NCBI GenBank assembly: GCA_958450325.1
Contig: OY288242.1
Coordinates: 25,736,474 to 25,800,473, forward strand
Length of the DNA stretch: 64,000 bases
Source: Agrostemma githago
Lineage: Eukaryota; Streptophyta; Magnoliopsida; Caryophyllales; Caryophyllaceae
Direction: 5' to 3'
Part shown: positions 63,714 through 64,000 of the stretch, one piece after another
Layout of the letters: the number at the start of each line of letters is the position of its first letter
Numbering within the stretch: the stretch's first letter is position 1
The notes under the pieces: model-generated
What the model was told of the DNA's origin: nothing
Databases searched by the model: none
What the model saw: only the letters and a program-made list of their open reading frames with translations
Program-made: the position numbers and the translations under genes

Positions 63714-64000
63714 ATGGGTCTTGTAGGCCTCCAATATGAACTTTTTGGTCCCTCCTTGCTTCTCATGGGCTTCCCATCGATTCTCGGGACTCGGGATCGG
63801 GTCTCGGAGGCTCGGGATTGGGTCCCAAGGTCTCGGGGTCGATTCCAAGGCATCGAATCATCGTTCCTTTACTCCGTTGGCTCCAAAATGTGTATGTATA
63901 GAGTCGGAATCGCTCCAACTCTTCCAAATCGGTCTCGGGAACCTGAAACGAACTAAAGGAAGCATAAGAAGCCCCTAAACCGCTCCCAAGGAGCGATTCT

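Larger units (their letters stand above)
62570..64000 (-). mobile_element. E2: Athila-like LTR running off the right edge
   Basis: Begins TGATGGAGGG at 62570, directly after the broken Ogre-D LTR (possible target duplication GGGAC, 62565-62569). Read on the minus strand, it ends with ...CCCTCCATCA and has CCGTCCCCGTGG...CGACCCGACTTACCC near that end, the layout of Athila-like LTRs and of the 58742-60432 LTR. It carries a TATA box (63510-63517) and, upstream of it, CCCGATCGGG palindromes. The start of the LTR is beyond 64000. Confidence 0.72.

Noticed and set aside
63552..63956. Open frame of 134 codons at the right edge
   Set aside because: It covers the CCCGATCGGG palindrome array upstream of the E2 promoter; palindromic sequence opens several frames on both strands.

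Overview
This is plant nuclear heterochromatin, almost certainly from a dicot. I find no host gene, rRNA or convincing tRNA. The window is a stack of nested transposable elements: Ty3/gypsy elements of the Ogre/Tat and Retand groups, a chromovirus (Tekay/Del)-like element, Athila-like LTRs, an L1-type LINE, a CACTA transposon remnant, a MULE-type hairpin MITE and a Stowaway MITE. The Ogre + Retand + very long LTR mixture would suit Caryophyllales, but the sequence alone cannot prove this. The labels Ogre-1, Ogre-A, Ogre-C, Ogre-D, Tek-1, Tek-F, E1 and E2 are mine.

Layout. 1-9949 (minus): Ogre-1, a decayed Ogre-type element with its 5' LTR at 7780-9949; its 3' end lies off the left edge. It sits inside the antisense gene of Ogre-A. 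9950-14515 (plus): the 3' part of Ogre-A (broken antisense gene, 3' UTR, 2.7-kb LTR), itself inserted in a CACTA transposase remnant (14516-17050). 17127-17216: Stowaway MITE. 17219-19390: AT-rich debris with a subterminal-type repeat array and a Pol III-box fragment. 19391-21225 (minus): LINE remnant cut by Ogre-C.

21226-56214 (minus): the 3' half of Ogre-C. Its 2.8-kb 3' LTR is now spread over 31 kb because two chromovirus-like insertions split it: Tek-1 (22323-34626, TSD CTAAG) and solo LTR Tek-F (35846-52015, TSD CCTGG). Tek-F is split in turn by a young, nearly intact Retand element (39678-51915, TSD GTTTT, LTRs about 98.5% identical by eye). Order of insertion: LINE, then Ogre-C, then Tek-1 and Tek-F, then Retand. 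Right of the Ogre-C LTR are its PPT, a MULE hairpin MITE, an intact spliced antisense gene (53858-55541) and the end of its integrase. After a fragment of an Athila-like LTR (56215-56845), a second Ogre 3' half, Ogre-D, runs the other way (to 62569). Its LTR holds an Athila-like solo LTR (58742-60432, TSD ATGAT) and is cut at 62570 by another Athila-like LTR that runs off the window.

The strongest novel signal is an array of the palindrome CACTCGATCGAGTG and variants. Copies lie about 21 bp apart in pairs, with pairs about 52 bp apart, so spacings approximate whole turns of the DNA helix. Arrays occur upstream and downstream of the TATA box in the Ogre LTRs and again inside the intron of the antisense gene. 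Both chromovirus-like insertions in the Ogre-C LTR landed in the few-base gap between two paired palindromes, in different arrays and opposite orientations. Athila-like LTRs carry different palindromes at the same promoter-proximal place.

Limits: all alignments and identities were made by eye; lineage names rest on motifs and termini, not on database searches.
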